A DNA stretch of 64,000 nt from Perognathus longimembris pacificus. Taxonomy: Eukaryota; Chordata; Mammalia; Rodentia; Heteromyidae. The stretch's first letter is position 1; the number at the start of each line of letters is the position of its first letter. Shown here in pieces: positions 49,473-60,649 of the stretch. Made by a program: the position numbers and the translations under genes. Under the pieces are notes generated by a model, which ran no database searches, was not told the DNA's origin, and saw only the letters and a list, made by a program, of their open reading frames with translations. The stretch covers positions 16,330,673-16,394,672 of the forward strand of contig NC_063177.1 in NCBI RefSeq assembly GCF_023159225.1. The letters run 5' to 3'.

Positions 49473-51064
49473 TATTTTGTAGGCTGACTCGGGCCCAACA
49501 AGATAAGTAGGCAGGACTCAAAGTAGCTTTTTAGAAGGCAAGATAGGTGTGCATACAGTCATTTCATCTCAGAATTCGCCTGGAAATGTGAACCACAGCT
49601 TCAGAGTTCTTGGAGAACAACAAAACACCACTTGGAAAATGTAACTGTGCTATTGTGGGCATTCCAGCCCTTCTGCTGGACTCCTTTCAGCACCATTCCT
49701 TTCTGTAGTCCTACCCCATCTCAGCCCTGGCACACAGTCCCATGAAATGTCACCTGCCTTCTCTCTCTGGCCCCTTCCTTTGGCTGCTCAGTTTATTTTT
49801 TCCACATCCTCACCCTCTTCCAGCTCCAAGTTAAATAACCTTCACAGATGGCTTGTTTAAGAACACAGCATAGTGAACTGGGGTCCAGTAGGAGCTGCCA
49901 AAGCCCAGTACTGCTCTTACTCCAGTGGCTCTATACAACTTTGTTGTCAACTGCCTGGAAGTCTGCAGACATGGAACAGAAAGACTGGCAGGTGGGGGAA
50001 GCAGAATATCTCTTAGCAGTGTAAGCCTCTAGCCTCTAGTAAGCCTTTAGTTCTCACTTAGATTTACAAGTCAGATTCTGGAGCCCAATACATTGTATAC
50101 TCCATTTTCTACAAAAGACAGTAAGAGCACTTTGTAGTTGGCAGTTCTCCCCTACTTTTTATAGCATGGAAACCCAACAGGAAATGGTAGTCCCGTTTTT
50201 GTTCGGGCTGATGGTTTGAGTCCTTACTGAACCTCTTTGTGAACTCCTGAGAGGTCCAGATCCCTGCCCTGCCTGACCTGAAGGGCAGTATTCCCAGCTG
50301 TCAGCACGCCCTAGGGAAGAGGGGAAACTTAGATGCCTATTGGAAATCCTGTAGAGAGACAAGACCCAGAATTTCATTCTTCCTTTCCTGTCAGCAAGGC
50401 CGTGGAGGTTTCCTGTCTGCCTTGTCATCAGCTTTGGAATACTTTTTTTCCAACAATACTCCCCCCAACCCATGCATGCAGTGGTTTATAAGCATTGCTC
50501 TTTTCATTTTCCCAGCACCCTCCTTCCTTCTGTCATAATCAGATGGGTCTGTTTAATTTTGCCCTCGTGACAGCACAGCCTTGTCCTTGTCCTTACAAAG
50601 TTATTCCTGTGGGATTGAAACCTCTCTGTCCCAGTGTCCCCCCCACCCCCTCTGTTTCCTCCTTGTTCTTTCTTCCCTAACAGCAGTCTTTATAAGTAGA
50701 TTCCTCTGAGGTCTCTGAGGAGGGGGGAGTATGTGCTATTCGCTGCTCTAGAGTCTCTTTCCCTCAGCAAGCAAAGTTCCCTTGAGAGACCCCCACCTCC
50801 CTTCCTCCATTAAAGGGAATATAGGCAGCTTATCTACTTGAATTCTGGCATAACAAGGCAGGGAACAATGGCATGTACAGAGTGGTCTGGCCAGACAAAG
50901 GGAAGTTAACTCCGCTCCGGAAAGCAGACAGTTGAAGAAGCTTTCCTAGGAAAGGAAAGAAATGGAATGGAAAGAGAAAATTCTGTGATAAAAAAGAATT
51001 CTCTGTGATCCCAGTCAGAAATCAGTGTCTCTTCCTTAATCCTGGTCTTTCTACTGAAAAGTAA
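49473..51064. other. Repeat-poor stretch
   Basis: About 1.6 kb without a recognised repeat and relatively GC-rich. No coding signal: the frames at 50159-50473 and 50495-50680 lack known domains. Confidence 0.5.
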
Positions 51065-51172
51065 TTTTTCTGTTTGTTTGTTTATTCATTTGTTTTTCTT
51101 ATCCCGGAGGTAAAACCCAGACCTCACAGGTGCTAAAGCTTATGCTTTATACCTAAGCTACAGCCCTAGTAG
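51065..51172 (-). mobile_element. ID-type SINE monomer
   Basis: (TTTG)n tail, 'GGAGGTAAAACCCAGACCTCAC' and 'AAGCTACAGCCCTAG'. Confidence 0.75.
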
Positions 51173-51414
51173 AAGTAAACTATTATTCTTTCCTTTTCTT
51201 TCATACCTTGATGTAAGATCAAGGATTCACTGATGAATAACACAATCTTGTTTGTAAAGTAAGTTTCTGGGACTGACGGATTTGTAGAGCCTTGGGCTCC
51301 AGATAGGAGGGAGCTTTGATTTCCATTTCCATGCTCTCCAGTGGACTCTGCTCTCTACATCTCCTGTAAGAGCAGGACAGAATTTTCAGGGGAACTTTCA
51401 TATTTAGGTCTTTT

Positions 51415-51655
51415 ATTGGTGGTGGTGGTGGTTGTCATGGGGCTTGAATTCAGGGCCTGAGCACTGCACCGGAGCTTTGTTGCTGAAGGCCAGAGCTCTA
51501 CTACTTGAGCCACAGCACCACTTCTGGTTTTCTGGTGGTTAGTTAGAGATAAGAATCTCACAGACTTTCCAGCCCAAGCTGGCTTTGAACTGTGATCCTC
51601 AGACCTCAGCCTCCTGAGTAGCTAGGATTGCAGGCCTGAGCCACCAGTGCTTGGC
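51415..51655 (-). mobile_element. 7SL-Geo SINE
   Basis: (GGT)n-containing tail, reversed Geo and 7SL head ('GTAGCTAGGATTGCAGGCCTGAGCC'). Confidence 0.9.
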
Positions 51656-51830
51656 TCATATATCTCATATATAGATCTTAACACAATCCAACCATCACGA
51701 GTTTCCTGTATATTAATTCAGCTTATCAGCTGGCTGTATTGTGTCCAGGAAAATGAAATTAATCTGGATGAGACAATTCCTTTCAGGGCGAGTACCCTGA
51801 GAAGTTTTTCACTTTAGAATTTGTGTTCTT

Positions 51831-52047
51831 GGGCTGGGGATATGGCCTAGTGGCAAGAGTGCTTGCCTCCTATACATGAAGCCCTGGGTTCAATTCCCCA
51901 GCACCACATATACAGAAAATGGCCAGAAGTGGCACTGTGGCTCAAGTGGCAGATTGCTAGCTTTGAGCAAAAAGAAAAGAAGCCAGGGACAGTGCTCAGG
52001 CCCTGAGTCTAAGCCCCAGGACTTCCCCCCCCCCTCCAAAAAAAAAA
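51831..52047 (+). mobile_element. IDL-Geo SINE with C-rich tail insertion
   Basis: TSD AGAATTTGTGTTCTT at 51816-51830 and 52048-52062. Before the A-tail the end reads GGACTT, C10, TCC instead of GGACTGGCC. Confidence 0.95.
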
Positions 52048-52062
52048 AGAATTTGTGTTCTT

Positions 52063-52458
52063 TCTTGAAGTTTAGCCAAGCACCTATTCACTCTGCATTC
52101 ATCTAAATGAAAAATTGTTTACTTTGTCCTAGGTGCCTTTGGGCACTGCTGGGCCAGGGCAAGTGTACTGTCTTTTAAGTGAGAAGGACTTGAAATAGGT
52201 CTCTTCTACAAAAGCACTCTGGGCTCTTTGCAAAAGTACTCCTGAGAGACAACAATTTAATGGATTAAACACATTCTTTTGAGAATGACCACTTTCAGTT
52301 CAAATCCACCTGTTTCACTGACTAGATATACATTTTCTTCTTTTTTTGTTTTCATGTCAGAAGGGTAATGTGCCCATAGTATAACAAGGTGTAGAGGGAG
52401 GCACATGTCACGCAAGCGCATGAGAACCCAATCATCATGCTCATGAACCAGAAAAGGA
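52063..52458. other. No recognisable feature
   Basis: Unique-looking sequence of about 400 bp. Confidence 0.4.
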
Positions 52459-52473
52459 CTACATTTTCTTCTT

Positions 52474-52685
52474 CTTCTTTTTTTTTTTTTTTGGCCAGTC
52501 CTAGGCCGTGAACTCAGGGCCTGAGCACTGTCCCTGGCTTCTTTTTTGCTCAAGGCTAGCACTCTACCACTTGAGCCACAGCGCCACTTCTGGCCATTTT
52601 CTGTATATGTGGGGCTGAGGAATCAAACCCAGAGCCTCACGTATACGAGGCAAGCACTCTTGCCACTAGGCCATATTCCCAGCCC
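52474..52685 (-). mobile_element. IDL-Geo SINE
   Basis: TSD CTACATTTTCTTCTT at 52459-52473 and 52686-52700. Confidence 0.95.
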
Positions 52686-52714
52686 CTACATTTTCTTCTT
52701 TTTAAATTATCTTT

Positions 52715-52860
52715 TAAGTAGGTATACAATGGAGTTTCAACCCAACATGTCAGCTTATGATTACAATGTATATTTATCATTGTCACCCCTTTTGTAATTC
52801 TACTCCATCTCTCCTAATCCCACATCCCCTCTAGATGTACATTTTCTCTGTGCTTCGGTT
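52715..52860 (-). mobile_element. Possible L1 3'-UTR fragment
   Basis: Shares 'ATACAATG(G)A-TTTCAACC' and a pyrimidine-rich end with 26330-26500. Assignment is tentative. Confidence 0.35.
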
Positions 52861-52898
52861 TCCTGTTCTTTCTATCTCACAGAATGAAACCAAATAGC

Positions 52899-53120
52899 AT
52901 AGCTGGCACACTGGTGGCTCGCACTTACAATCCTACTCAAGAGGCTGAGATCTGGGGGTCACAGTTTGAAGCCAGCCTGGACACAAGAGTCTTATCTCCA
53001 AGTTCACCAACACAAACTGGAAGTAGGACTGTGGCTCAAATGGTAGAGCTAAAAAGCTCAGAGACAGAGTCTATGCTTCGAGTCCAGGCCACAGCATGGT
53101 GTGCATACACATACACACTT
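52899..53120 (+). mobile_element. 7SL-Geo SINE
   Basis: 'CTGGTGGCTCGCACTTACAATCC' head, 'ACTGTGGCTCAAATGGTAGAG' tail and a CA-rich end. Confidence 0.85.
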
Positions 53121-54226
53121 ACAAAATCTTACACACACTAGGCTTAAGGCCTAGTAACCATCAATCATCACACTATATCCAGCTTTCTAATAAAAAGGAT
53201 ATTGTAGCCACAGAGAAGCTGTGACCAATGAAAATTGTGGGAGACTTAAGATGCCAATATACTCTACTTGTCACTAACCTGAACCTCTTCTTGCTTGCTC
53301 GTAACAACTGCCCAGCCTGAATTTGTTCAGTTTTTTTTTTTTCACTTGCAGGATATTATTTCATTATAAATATTCGAGAGCTTCAAAGCTTCTGAGTGAC
53401 AGGCCTGGAAGGCATCCTGCCTCCTCTGTGCTGCCACAGAAATGCTGATAGCAGACTGGTGTCCAGAGACCATACCTTATACCTTTCTTAAGGGGCCTCT
53501 CTTGACTTTGGATTTGATGAGAAGTTAGCCAAAAAGTCTTCTGTCTTGTGGGCCCAGAGGTTTGGCTTTTACCCTCCAAATGGTCCAGTGGGAGCTACGG
53601 AGTGTTGGAGACAGCCATGGGAAAGAAATAGCTCACACAAGTACATGTTATGTGAGCCAGCAGCTCCCTTCTGCCTGCTGGAGCAAGCTCAGGGAGGCCG
53701 CTGACAAGAGTCTTCAGAACACTAAACAGGTGATTAAAATATCAGTGTAAGTCTCTCCAAGCCTTACAGACAGCCAAAGACTTAGTTTGGACACCAACAG
53801 AAATTTTCCGCTTTGGAGTTTTATACACTGGTCTGCTGTTTCTTCCTCAGCTCTGGCCAGAACAGCTTTGTGCTGTTCAAAATCTTCCCATCTTCCCGCG
53901 TGGCTTATCATATGAAAAGAACACCAGCCACCTTTCCCACCTTATCTCCAGCTCCTCACCCAGTTAGTTCAAATTTTGAATTGTTAGCCCTTTCAAATAG
54001 GCCAGGCCCAGCTCTTGTCATAGTCCCCTGGGCCACCATCAAGCCCAGTAACAAGATTGCCCTTCCTCCTTTCTAAGACCACTGTCCAGAATTATGGGAC
54101 CTTATGAATGGAAAGAAAGATCCAGCAGTTCCACCCAGGGTATTTACCAAAAGATCTTCAATCATTTTGTTGAAAACATATCTTCATTCTCATGTTCATT
54201 ACATTATTATTTACAATTGGCGAGTT
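53121..54226. other. Repeat-poor stretch
   Basis: About 1.1 kb with no recognised repeat. Overlapping short frames on both strands at 53364-54076 have no known domain. Confidence 0.45.
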
Positions 54227-54244
54227 ATAGAGTCAAACTATATT

Positions 54245-54247
<3 letters not shown>

Positions 54248-54278
<31 letters not shown>

Positions 54279-54455
54279 CAGTACTGGGCCTTGAACTCAG
54301 GACCTGGCTTCTTTTTGCTCAAGGCTAGTACTCTGCCACTTGAGCCACAGCGCCACTTCTGGCCATTTTCTATATATGTGGTGCTTGGGAATCGAACCCA
54401 GGGCTTCCTGTATACGAGGCAAGCACTCTTGCCCACTAGGCCATATTCCCAGCCC
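54248..54455 (-). mobile_element. IDL-Geo SINE, young, long A-tail
   Basis: Reversed tail of about 29 T and a 21-bp perfect TSD (54227-54247 and 54456-54476, beginning ATAGAGTCAAACTATA). A deletion removes part of the Geo end ('GGACCTGGCTTC'). Confidence 0.96.
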
Positions 54456-54532
54456 ATAGAGTCAAACTATATTTCTATCAGCAGATAAATGGATACAGAA
54501 AATGTATACATACTCAGGAGTACCATTTAGCC

Positions 54533-54610
54533 TTTTCTTCTTCTTCTTTTTTTTTTTTTTTGGTCAGTCATGGGGCTTGAATTCTGGGCCTGAGTGCTGT
54601 CCCTGAGCCA
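54533..54610 (-). mobile_element. Geo-tail fragment
   Basis: T-rich tail, then reversed 'GGGGCTTGAATTCTGGGCC'; truncated after about 60 bp. Confidence 0.78.
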
Positions 54611-54649
54611 TTCAGCTCTTTCTTTACCCCTTAAAAAGAAGACAATGGC

Positions 54650-54895
54650 CAGGAACTGGTGGCTCATGCCTGTAATCCTATCTACTCAGGAGGCTGAGAT
54701 TGGAAGAACACAGTTCAAAACCAGCTCAGGCAGGAAAATCCATGAGACTCTTATCTCCAATTAACTCCCAGAAACCCAGAAGAGATGCTGTGACTCAAAG
54801 TGGTAGAGCACTAGCTCTGAGCAGAGAAGCTCAGGGACAGTGCCCAGGCCCTGAGCTCAAGCCCCACCTCTGAGATAAATTAATAAATAGCATTT
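54650..54895 (+). mobile_element. 7SL-Geo SINE
   Basis: 'GGAACTGGTGGCTCATGCCTG' head and a complete Geo tail. Confidence 0.92.
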
Positions 54896-54899
54896 TCTT

Positions 54900-55780
54900 T
54901 GCTATCATTTTCCTCTAATAAGGATGGAATTAAAGAAACATCATAAGTGAAATAAGCCAGGTATAGAAAAAGAGCTAGGTATTCTAACTTACATGTGGAA
55001 TATAAAACAATTCAGAAGAAAAGTACAATGGTGAGTACCAGGGGCTGGAGATAGGAGCGGATCAGAAAGATGAGAGCTAAAGGCTACAAAGTCTCAGGAG
55101 GAAGAAGGAATTTGTGGAGGTTTGTGTGTTTTTGTTTTTTTTTTAAGTTTTAGAGTTACTAGGTAGCATGGTGAATGCAATTAATATAGTAAGCGAATGA
55201 ATTTCAAATGTTATTACCACAAGAAATAATGAGAATGTGAGGTGACAGCAGAACACCAGTGGCTCAGGACTATAATCTCAACTACTTGAGATGCTGAAAA
55301 CTTCCAGAAGGATTGCAGTTTGAGGCCATCCTTAGCAGAAAAGTTTGTGAGATCCCTTTTCAACCCAGAGTGGGGTGCTATGGTGTGCCCCTGTCATCCT
55401 AGCTCCATGGGAGACTGACATTAAGAAGGATTGTGGGTCCCAGCCAGAACTAGGCAGAGTAGTCCATGAAACTGTGTCTCACTGGAAGAGGCTGGGTATG
55501 GTGATGCATTCTGTCATTATAGCTATAACAAGAAGCCAAAAATAGATGGATTATAGTCCAGGCACACACCTGGGCAGGAAGTAATACCTTACCTGAAAAT
55601 AACTAGCACAGAAAAGGACTAGGTATGTTGTTTGGCAGTAGTAGAGCAACTACCTAGCAAGTGTGAGGCCCTGAGTTCAAACCCTCGTATTGCCACAAAT
55701 ATGTAATCTGAGCTGCTATGTTAATTAGCTTGCTTTAATTGCCTTGTGTTCATGAATTATAACATCACTTTATATTTTTT
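54900..55780 (+). mobile_element. Old L1 3' end, interrupted
   Basis: L1M-type 3' wording: 'GTGGAATATAAAACAATTCAG', 'GAGTACCAGGGGCTGGAGATAGG', 'TAGGTAGCATGGTGAATGC' and 'ATTATTACCACAAGAAATAATG'-like, resuming at about 55703 with 'TATGTTAATTAGCTTGC'. A four-unit SINE array (55243-55700) interrupts it. Confidence 0.72.
55243..55700 (+). mobile_element. Three 7SL-type units plus an ID unit in tandem
   Basis: Units of about 130, 115 and 125 bp each carry a decayed 7SL head ('CCAGTGGCTCAGGACTATAATC', 'GGGTGCTATGGTGTGCCCC', 'GGCTGGGTATGGTGATGC'). They are followed by an ID-type unit with GCCCTGAGTTCAAACCC (B box). It could be independent insertions or a composite SINE. Confidence 0.6.
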
Positions 55781-55807
55781 TAAATAATGTCCACTTTAAT
55801 AGTTCTT

Positions 55808-56022
55808 TTTTTTTTTTTTTTTTTTTTTTGGCCAGTCCTGGGGCTTGGACTCAGGGCCTGAGCACTGTCCCTGGCTTCTTTTTTTGCTCAAGGCTAGCAC
55901 TCTGCCACTTGGGCCACAGCGCCACTTTTAGCCGTTTTCTGTATATGTGATGCTAGAGAATTGAACCCAGGGCTTCATGTATAGGAGGAAAGCACTCTTG
56001 CCACTAGGCCATATCCCCAGCC
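55808..56022 (-). mobile_element. IDL-Geo SINE
   Basis: Reversed tail of about 25 T and complete arms ending 'CCATATCCCCAGCC'. TSD not clear. Confidence 0.92.
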
Positions 56023-56063
56023 CCATAAAATCACTTTAAAACTCCATAAAAACATGATTATTA

Positions 56064-56176
56064 GCCAGGTCCAGTGGCTCAAGACTGTAATACTAACTAC
56101 TCAGAGGCTGAGATCTGATAATTGCAGTTCGAAGCCAGCCTGGACAAAAAAGTCCATGAGACTTATCTCCAATTAA

Positions 56177-56207
<31 letters not shown>

Positions 56208-56341
56208 TGCATGCACGCACACACGCGCACATGCGCACCAGAAATGGAGCTATAGCTGAGTACTAGCTAGCCTTGAGCACAGAAGCTCAGGGACAGTGCC
56301 CAGAATCTGAGTTCAAGCCCCAGTACTGGCACACAAAAAAT
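56064..56341 (+). mobile_element. 7SL-Geo SINE with internal (CA)n
   Basis: 7SL head and linker 'CTTATCTCCAATTAAACACAC'. A CA/CG/CATG alternating tract of about 60 bp (56177-56237) lies in the linker, before the Geo tail 'AGAAATGGAGCTATAGCTGAG'. Confidence 0.9.
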
Positions 56342-56377
56342 TTATCAACTATAGCTTTATAATGAAAAACAAAACCG

Positions 56378-56478
56378 TTGAGACAGGGTCTTCCTATAGT
56401 ATCCAGGCTGACCTCAAAATCTTCCTGCCTCAGCCTCCTAGGTGCTAGAATTACAGCTATGTACCATTGTGCCCAGCT
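56378..56478 (-). mobile_element. 7SL/B1-type SINE monomer
   Basis: 'TTGAGACAGGGTCTTCCTATAG' and 'CTCAGCCTCCTAGGTGCTAG'. Confidence 0.85.
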
Positions 56479-56687
56479 GTTGTTGTAGTAAAAAATTTTA
56501 GGGAGAAAATGGAAATTGTTAGCATTTTGCAGATGAGGTTCAGTAACTCCTGATGAGTTCACACAAGAGATCATGAGGTGATATTTCCATTAGATCTTGC
56601 ATTCTCCAGACCTCTTGTGGAATGTCAGCTGCCTAGGAGAAGTGTATCCATCCTAGAAGGAGTTTGTTCTTCAAAAACTTAGCAAGA

Positions 56688-56888
56688 GGGGCTGGGAATA
56701 TGGCCTAGTGGCAAGAGTGCTTGCCTCGCATAAATGAAGCCCTGGCTTCGATTCCCCAGCACCATACTTATAGAGAATGGCCAGAAGTGGCGTTGTGGCT
56801 CAAGTGGCAGAGTGCTAGCCTTGAGCAAAAAGAAGCCAGGGACAGTGCTCAGGCCCTGAGTCCAAGGCCCAGGACTAGCAAAAAAAAA
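56688..56888 (+). mobile_element. IDL-Geo SINE
   Basis: TSD AAAAACTTAGCAAGA at 56673-56687 and 56889-56903. Confidence 0.95.
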
Positions 56889-56904
56889 AAAAACTTAGCA
56901 AGAA

Positions 56905-57162
56905 AGGCAGGCACTGGTGGCTTCTGCCTGTAATCCCAACTACTCAGGAAGCTGAGAACTGAGGATCATGGTTCGAAGCCAGACTGGGCAGGAAAGTTCA
57001 TGAGACACTTATCTCTACTAAACTATTCAGAAAAAAATCAAACAGAAGTGGTACTGTGGTTCAAGTGGTAGAGCGCTAATCTTGAGCAAAAAAGAAGCTC
57101 AGGAACAGTGCCCTGAGTTCCAGCCTCCCTCCTCCCCCTTCTCCCCCCCCCCAAAAAAAAAA
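56905..57162 (+). mobile_element. 7SL-Geo SINE with pyrimidine tail insertion
   Basis: 'GGCACTGGTGGCTTCTGCCTG' head. After 'GTGCCCTGAGTTCCAGCC' it runs into C/T-only sequence and C9 before the A-tail. Confidence 0.9.
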
Positions 57163-57309
57163 GTAAGAGACTGCTATTCTCCCTCCCTCTTATTTTCTCA
57201 TGTAACTTTCCATACTGGGACAGCTCTTTCCCCTTGTAGAGATTGTGAGATTTTTCTACCTCACATACATGCAAATGCTCTGGACCCTTGGAGGCTGTAG
57301 GTAGTTAGA

Positions 57310-57500
57310 ACAGTAAGAGCAAAGACACATTCCAGCCCCTCTACTTTCTTCCTTGAGCAAGTTACTCGCTTCTTTGTGCCTTGATTTCCTCCTCTGTGTA
57401 ACTGAGGTAATGAGGTACCTACTTTATGAGGTTGTGGTGGGAATTGAGTTGGTTCAAGTAAAGCATTTGGCACAGTGCCTGGCATGTATTAACCAGTCAC
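57310..57500 (+). mobile_element. MIR element
   Basis: 'TGAGCAAGTTACTCGCTTC', 'TTGATTTCCTCCTCTGTG' and 'GGCACAGTGCCTGGCATG' are MIR core and 3' wording. Confidence 0.82.
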
Positions 57501-57599
57501 TGAGTGTTCACTCTAGTCTTGGAGGGTGCATGAAGCACGCAGCATGTTTTGTTGTGCCCTGGGAGGCCCAATGGTGCTTTCCTAGGAAAGCAACTCTAG

Positions 57600-57770
57600 T
57601 GAGGTGGCTGGAGCTTTGGACTAGGAGGTTATTGCATCTGCCTTCAGATCTTAGCTCTGCTGAACATGTTATTTAATTCCATTGAATTTCAGTTTCCTTC
57701 TATGTTACCTGAGTAATAGTAACTACATAGGATGATGAGGATTTTCTAAGTCCTAGAAAAGTGTAAGGTA
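57600..57770 (+). mobile_element. MIR element
   Basis: 'GGAGCTTTGGACTAGGAGG', 'CTTAGCTCTGCTGAACATG' and 'AATTTCAGTTTCCTTCTATG' follow MIR order, with lower identity than its neighbour. Confidence 0.7.
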
Positions 57771-57771
57771 T

Positions 57772-57898
57772 GAGCTGGTACAGTGGTGCATGCCTACAAT
57801 CCTAGCTACTCGGAAAACTAAAGCAGGAGGATTTCTTGAGCCCAGAAGCTAGAGGCCAGCCTAGGCAAAATAATGAGACTCTGTCTCAAAAACGGGGT
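57772..57898 (+). mobile_element. 7SL/B1-type SINE monomer
   Basis: 'GAGCTGGTACAGTGGTGCATGCC' and 'ATGAGACTCTGTCTCAAAAACG'. Confidence 0.85.
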
Positions 57899-58028
57899 GG
57901 GAGTTGAGGGTATAAGGTAAGATTATTTGCATCTTAGCTAAAATACAGCTGCATTTTAAAGAGTAGGGTAAAATTGTGAGCATTTTAACAACTTTGTGAC
58001 CATTTTTACCAAATCTTCTACAGCGTTT

Positions 58029-58281
58029 TGTTTTTCTTTTTCTTTTTTTTTTTTTTTTGGTTGTGGGGCTTGAACTCTGGCCCTGGGAGCTGTTCCTGAG
58101 CTCTTCAATTCAAGGTTAGCACTACCACTGGAGCCACAGCACCATTTTCAGTTTTCTGGTGGTTAATTGGAGATAAGAGTCTCACAGACTTTGCTGCCCA
58201 GGCTGGCTTTTAACTATGATCCTCAGATCTCAGCCTCCTGAGGTAGCTAGGATTACAGGTGTGAGCCACCAATGCCCAGCT
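58029..58281 (-). mobile_element. 7SL-Geo SINE
   Basis: T-rich tail, reversed Geo ('GGGGCTTGAACTCTGGCCC') and 7SL head ('GATTACAGGTGTGAGCCACC'). Confidence 0.92.
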
Positions 58282-58284
58282 TAC

Positions 58285-58665
58285 AGTGTTTAAAACAGTA
58301 ATTATCAAACTTCAGTGTTCATAAGTACCTGGAGCAATTGTTTAGTCCAAAGTGGAGTCTAGGAATCTGCATTTGTGTGTGTGCGTACCTATCCTGGAGC
58401 TTGAACTCAGTCTGGACGGTCCCTGAGCTTTTATGCTGAAGGCTAGCACTCTACACTTAAGCCATAGCTCTACTTCCAGCCTTTTTGGTAGTTAATTGGA
58501 GATAGGAATCTCAGGGGCTTTCTTTCACAGGTTGGCTTCAAACCACATTTTTCAGATCTCAACCTCCTGAGTAACTAGGATTACAGCCATGGATCCCCAG
58601 CAGGAGTCTGCTTAAACAGGCTCATTAATTAAGTGATTCTGATGCAAGTAGTTCTGAAAAATGCT
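58285..58665 (+). mobile_element. MER5-like hAT-Charlie MITE, split by a SINE
   Basis: 'TAATTATCAAACTTCAGTG' and 'AAGTACCTGGAGCAATTG' on the left, 'GTGATTCTGATGCAAGTAG' on the right, typical of MER5-type elements. A 7SL-Geo copy sits in the middle. Confidence 0.6.
58372..58602 (-). mobile_element. 7SL-Geo SINE
   Basis: TG-rich tail, reversed Geo ('GGAGCTTGAACTCAGTC') and 7SL head ending 'GATTACAGCCATGGATCC'. Confidence 0.88.
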
Positions 58666-58980
58666 TTTCAGTTATTAGAGGTGACAAAGACAAATAATGC
58701 TTACTGACTTTGCCCTCTGTGCCAGGCATTTGACTTAATCCAAGCTATGAATAAACTTTAATTACTTTTAGTTATCAGAGCATGTCTTGTCTTCAACTAT
58801 GAGACACAGACCACATTTTAGAATTAGGACTCTAGAAATGTAAGACTTGAAAATGCAACTTAAAATGGTTTCTCCCTCAGCTGGCATCGCAAAATTTTTC
58901 TGCACAATGATTTTTAATTTTCCATGGGAGTTCTCCAGATAAAGCTGTTATTTCTTTTTTCCCCCAAAATATTACATTAG
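58666..58980. other. Unique-looking, weak MIR scrap
   Basis: 'TCTGTGCCAGGCATTTGACTTAATCC' near 58718-58745 suggests a reversed MIR remnant. Nothing else is recognised. Confidence 0.35.
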
Positions 58981-59070
58981 CCACTGGGGATTTAGCTCAG
59001 TGGCAAAGCACACACTTAGTATGTATAAGGCCTTGGATTCGATTCCAGAACCAAAATATCAAAAACAAAA
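58981..59070 (+). mobile_element. ID-type SINE monomer
   Basis: 'CTGGGGATTTAGCTCAGTGGC' and 'TTGGATTCGATTCC' are close to canonical rodent ID/tRNA-Ala boxes. An A-rich tail follows. Confidence 0.88.
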
Positions 59071-59500
59071 AGTCATTGGTGCTTTGAAGAGTAGTATTAA
59101 GCCTCACATCTAGTCAAGATCCATTGTATCTTGCCCAAGAAAAACAGCTTCTATTTAAGACAAGGCAAGACATGCACAGAGCTTGGCTTCTCATGGTATC
59201 TTATTTCACATTAGAAACCCTGAAGGCAGCCTGGCCAAAGAGACACCTATCCCTTAGGGATTCTGCGGCTCCTCCAGGAGCAGCACCCGAAGCAGAGTAG
59301 CATCTCTTGAGTCTAGCCAGAGGATCTGTGTTACACAACTTCAGGGAGCATGATTCACACAGTATACAATGTGGTCAGCACCCCTGTTAGGTCATCTGGA
59401 ATGGTCCTAAGCCATCTGCCTGCATGATGAGTCATTCCCATGGTCCAAGTTCTCATAGTGCATACTATGAGTTCTCATACTACATGTAGGCAGCTTTTAC

Positions 59501-59502
<2 letters not shown>
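59071..59502. other. No recognisable feature
   Basis: About 430 bp of unique-looking sequence. Confidence 0.4.

Positions 59503-59546
<44 letters not shown>
59503..59546. repeat. (CA)n microsatellite
   Basis: About 22 pure CA units. Confidence 0.97.
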
Positions 59547-59549
<3 letters not shown>

Positions 59550-59566
59550 CTTGCCCTCAAGAACTC

Positions 59567-59803
59567 TATTTACACAAAAATGGGGGGACAAATGGTGAAC
59601 AACTGCAGCAGTGGTACTCCAGATACTAAGTGGAAAATAAACTATACAACTTGTGGGTAGAAACAAGAGGGGAAAACTGGGGGAGGGGAAGGGAAGGATT
59701 GATATTATCCAAAAAGAAACATACTCATTACCTGACTTACATAATTGTAACCTTCTGTATATCACCTTTATAGTAACAATTTTAAAAATATATTTTTTTT
59801 AAA
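59567..59803 (+). mobile_element. L1 3'-end fragment
   Basis: 3' UTR with GGGGGAGGGGAAGGGAAGG and terminus 'ATAATTGTAACCTTCTGTATATC'. Probable 8-bp TSD AAGAACTC at 59559-59566 and 59804-59811. Confidence 0.8.
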
Positions 59804-59811
59804 AAGAACTC

Positions 59812-60249
59812 AGAAAAATCAAAGTGTATCATCGAGAGAAAGGTAATGAGAAGAATAATCAAACCAGTTGGGTGTAGTTATTGATGGTATGAGCTTGAGA
59901 GGCTGTGCATTCTCAGATAACAGGCTTTGGATCTATAGTAGAGCTCAGTGGAACAAGAATACAGCAAAATGTGCAGTGCAGGGGTAAATACACAGCACAA
60001 AGAGACCTTGAAAAATAATGTAGGTAGTGCTTACATTCAGTGGGAAGAGACATGATTTAGCCACATAAGTGAAAACAGTTTGATTAGAAGCTCACAGTTT
60101 GTCAGTAGTTCAAGGTGAACAACAAAGTTAGGTCATTTAGTCCTTTATAGAATTGAGGTCTAGAGCAGAACAAGGCGTGTTCTACACTCTTTGCTGCTGC
60201 CAGACCACACATGGGCATTCACTTTTGGAGACAATGTTAAAGAATAAGC
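59812..60249. other. No recognisable feature
   Basis: About 440 bp of unique-looking sequence. Confidence 0.4.
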
Positions 60250-60452
60250 AGGGGGCTGGGAATGTGGCTTAGCGGTAGAGTGCTTGCCTTGCATGCATGA
60301 AGCCCTGGGTTTGATTCTCAGCACTACATATACAGAAAAAGCTGGAAGTGGCACTGTGCCTCAAGAGGCAGAGTGCTAACCTTGAGCAAAAAGAAGCCAG
60401 GGACAGGGCGAAGGTCCTGAGTCCAAGCCCCAGGACTGGCAAAAAACAAAAC
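60250..60452 (+). mobile_element. IDL-Geo SINE, old subfamily
   Basis: 'GGCTGGGAATGTGGCTTAGCGG' and 'GAAAAAGCTGGAAGTGGC'. Imperfect TSD AAGAATAAGCA and AAGATTAAGCA. Confidence 0.93.
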
Positions 60453-60649
60453 AAAGATTAAGCAAGATGGTAAGGAGACTGTGGAAGTGAGGAGCAGTTG
60501 GGAAGTGGGATTGTTTAGCCTATAGAAAGTACAGCTCAGCAAACCCCCAATTATTTGAGGCCAGTCAGATAGAAGTAGGGTTAGAGTTTATAGGGGACCC
60601 CAGAGAACAGATTTAGAAGGATTAGAAGACAGAGTTGAACTTTTAAAAA

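Noticed and set aside
53364..54076. Overlapping open frames on both strands suggesting a gene
   Set aside because: Short, mutually overlapping, no known domain, and no splice or promoter support.
58981..59060. Possible functional tRNA gene (A and B boxes present)
   Set aside because: It has ID-SINE structure with an A-rich tail and no closed cloverleaf. The same holds for the ID arms of all IDL-Geo copies.
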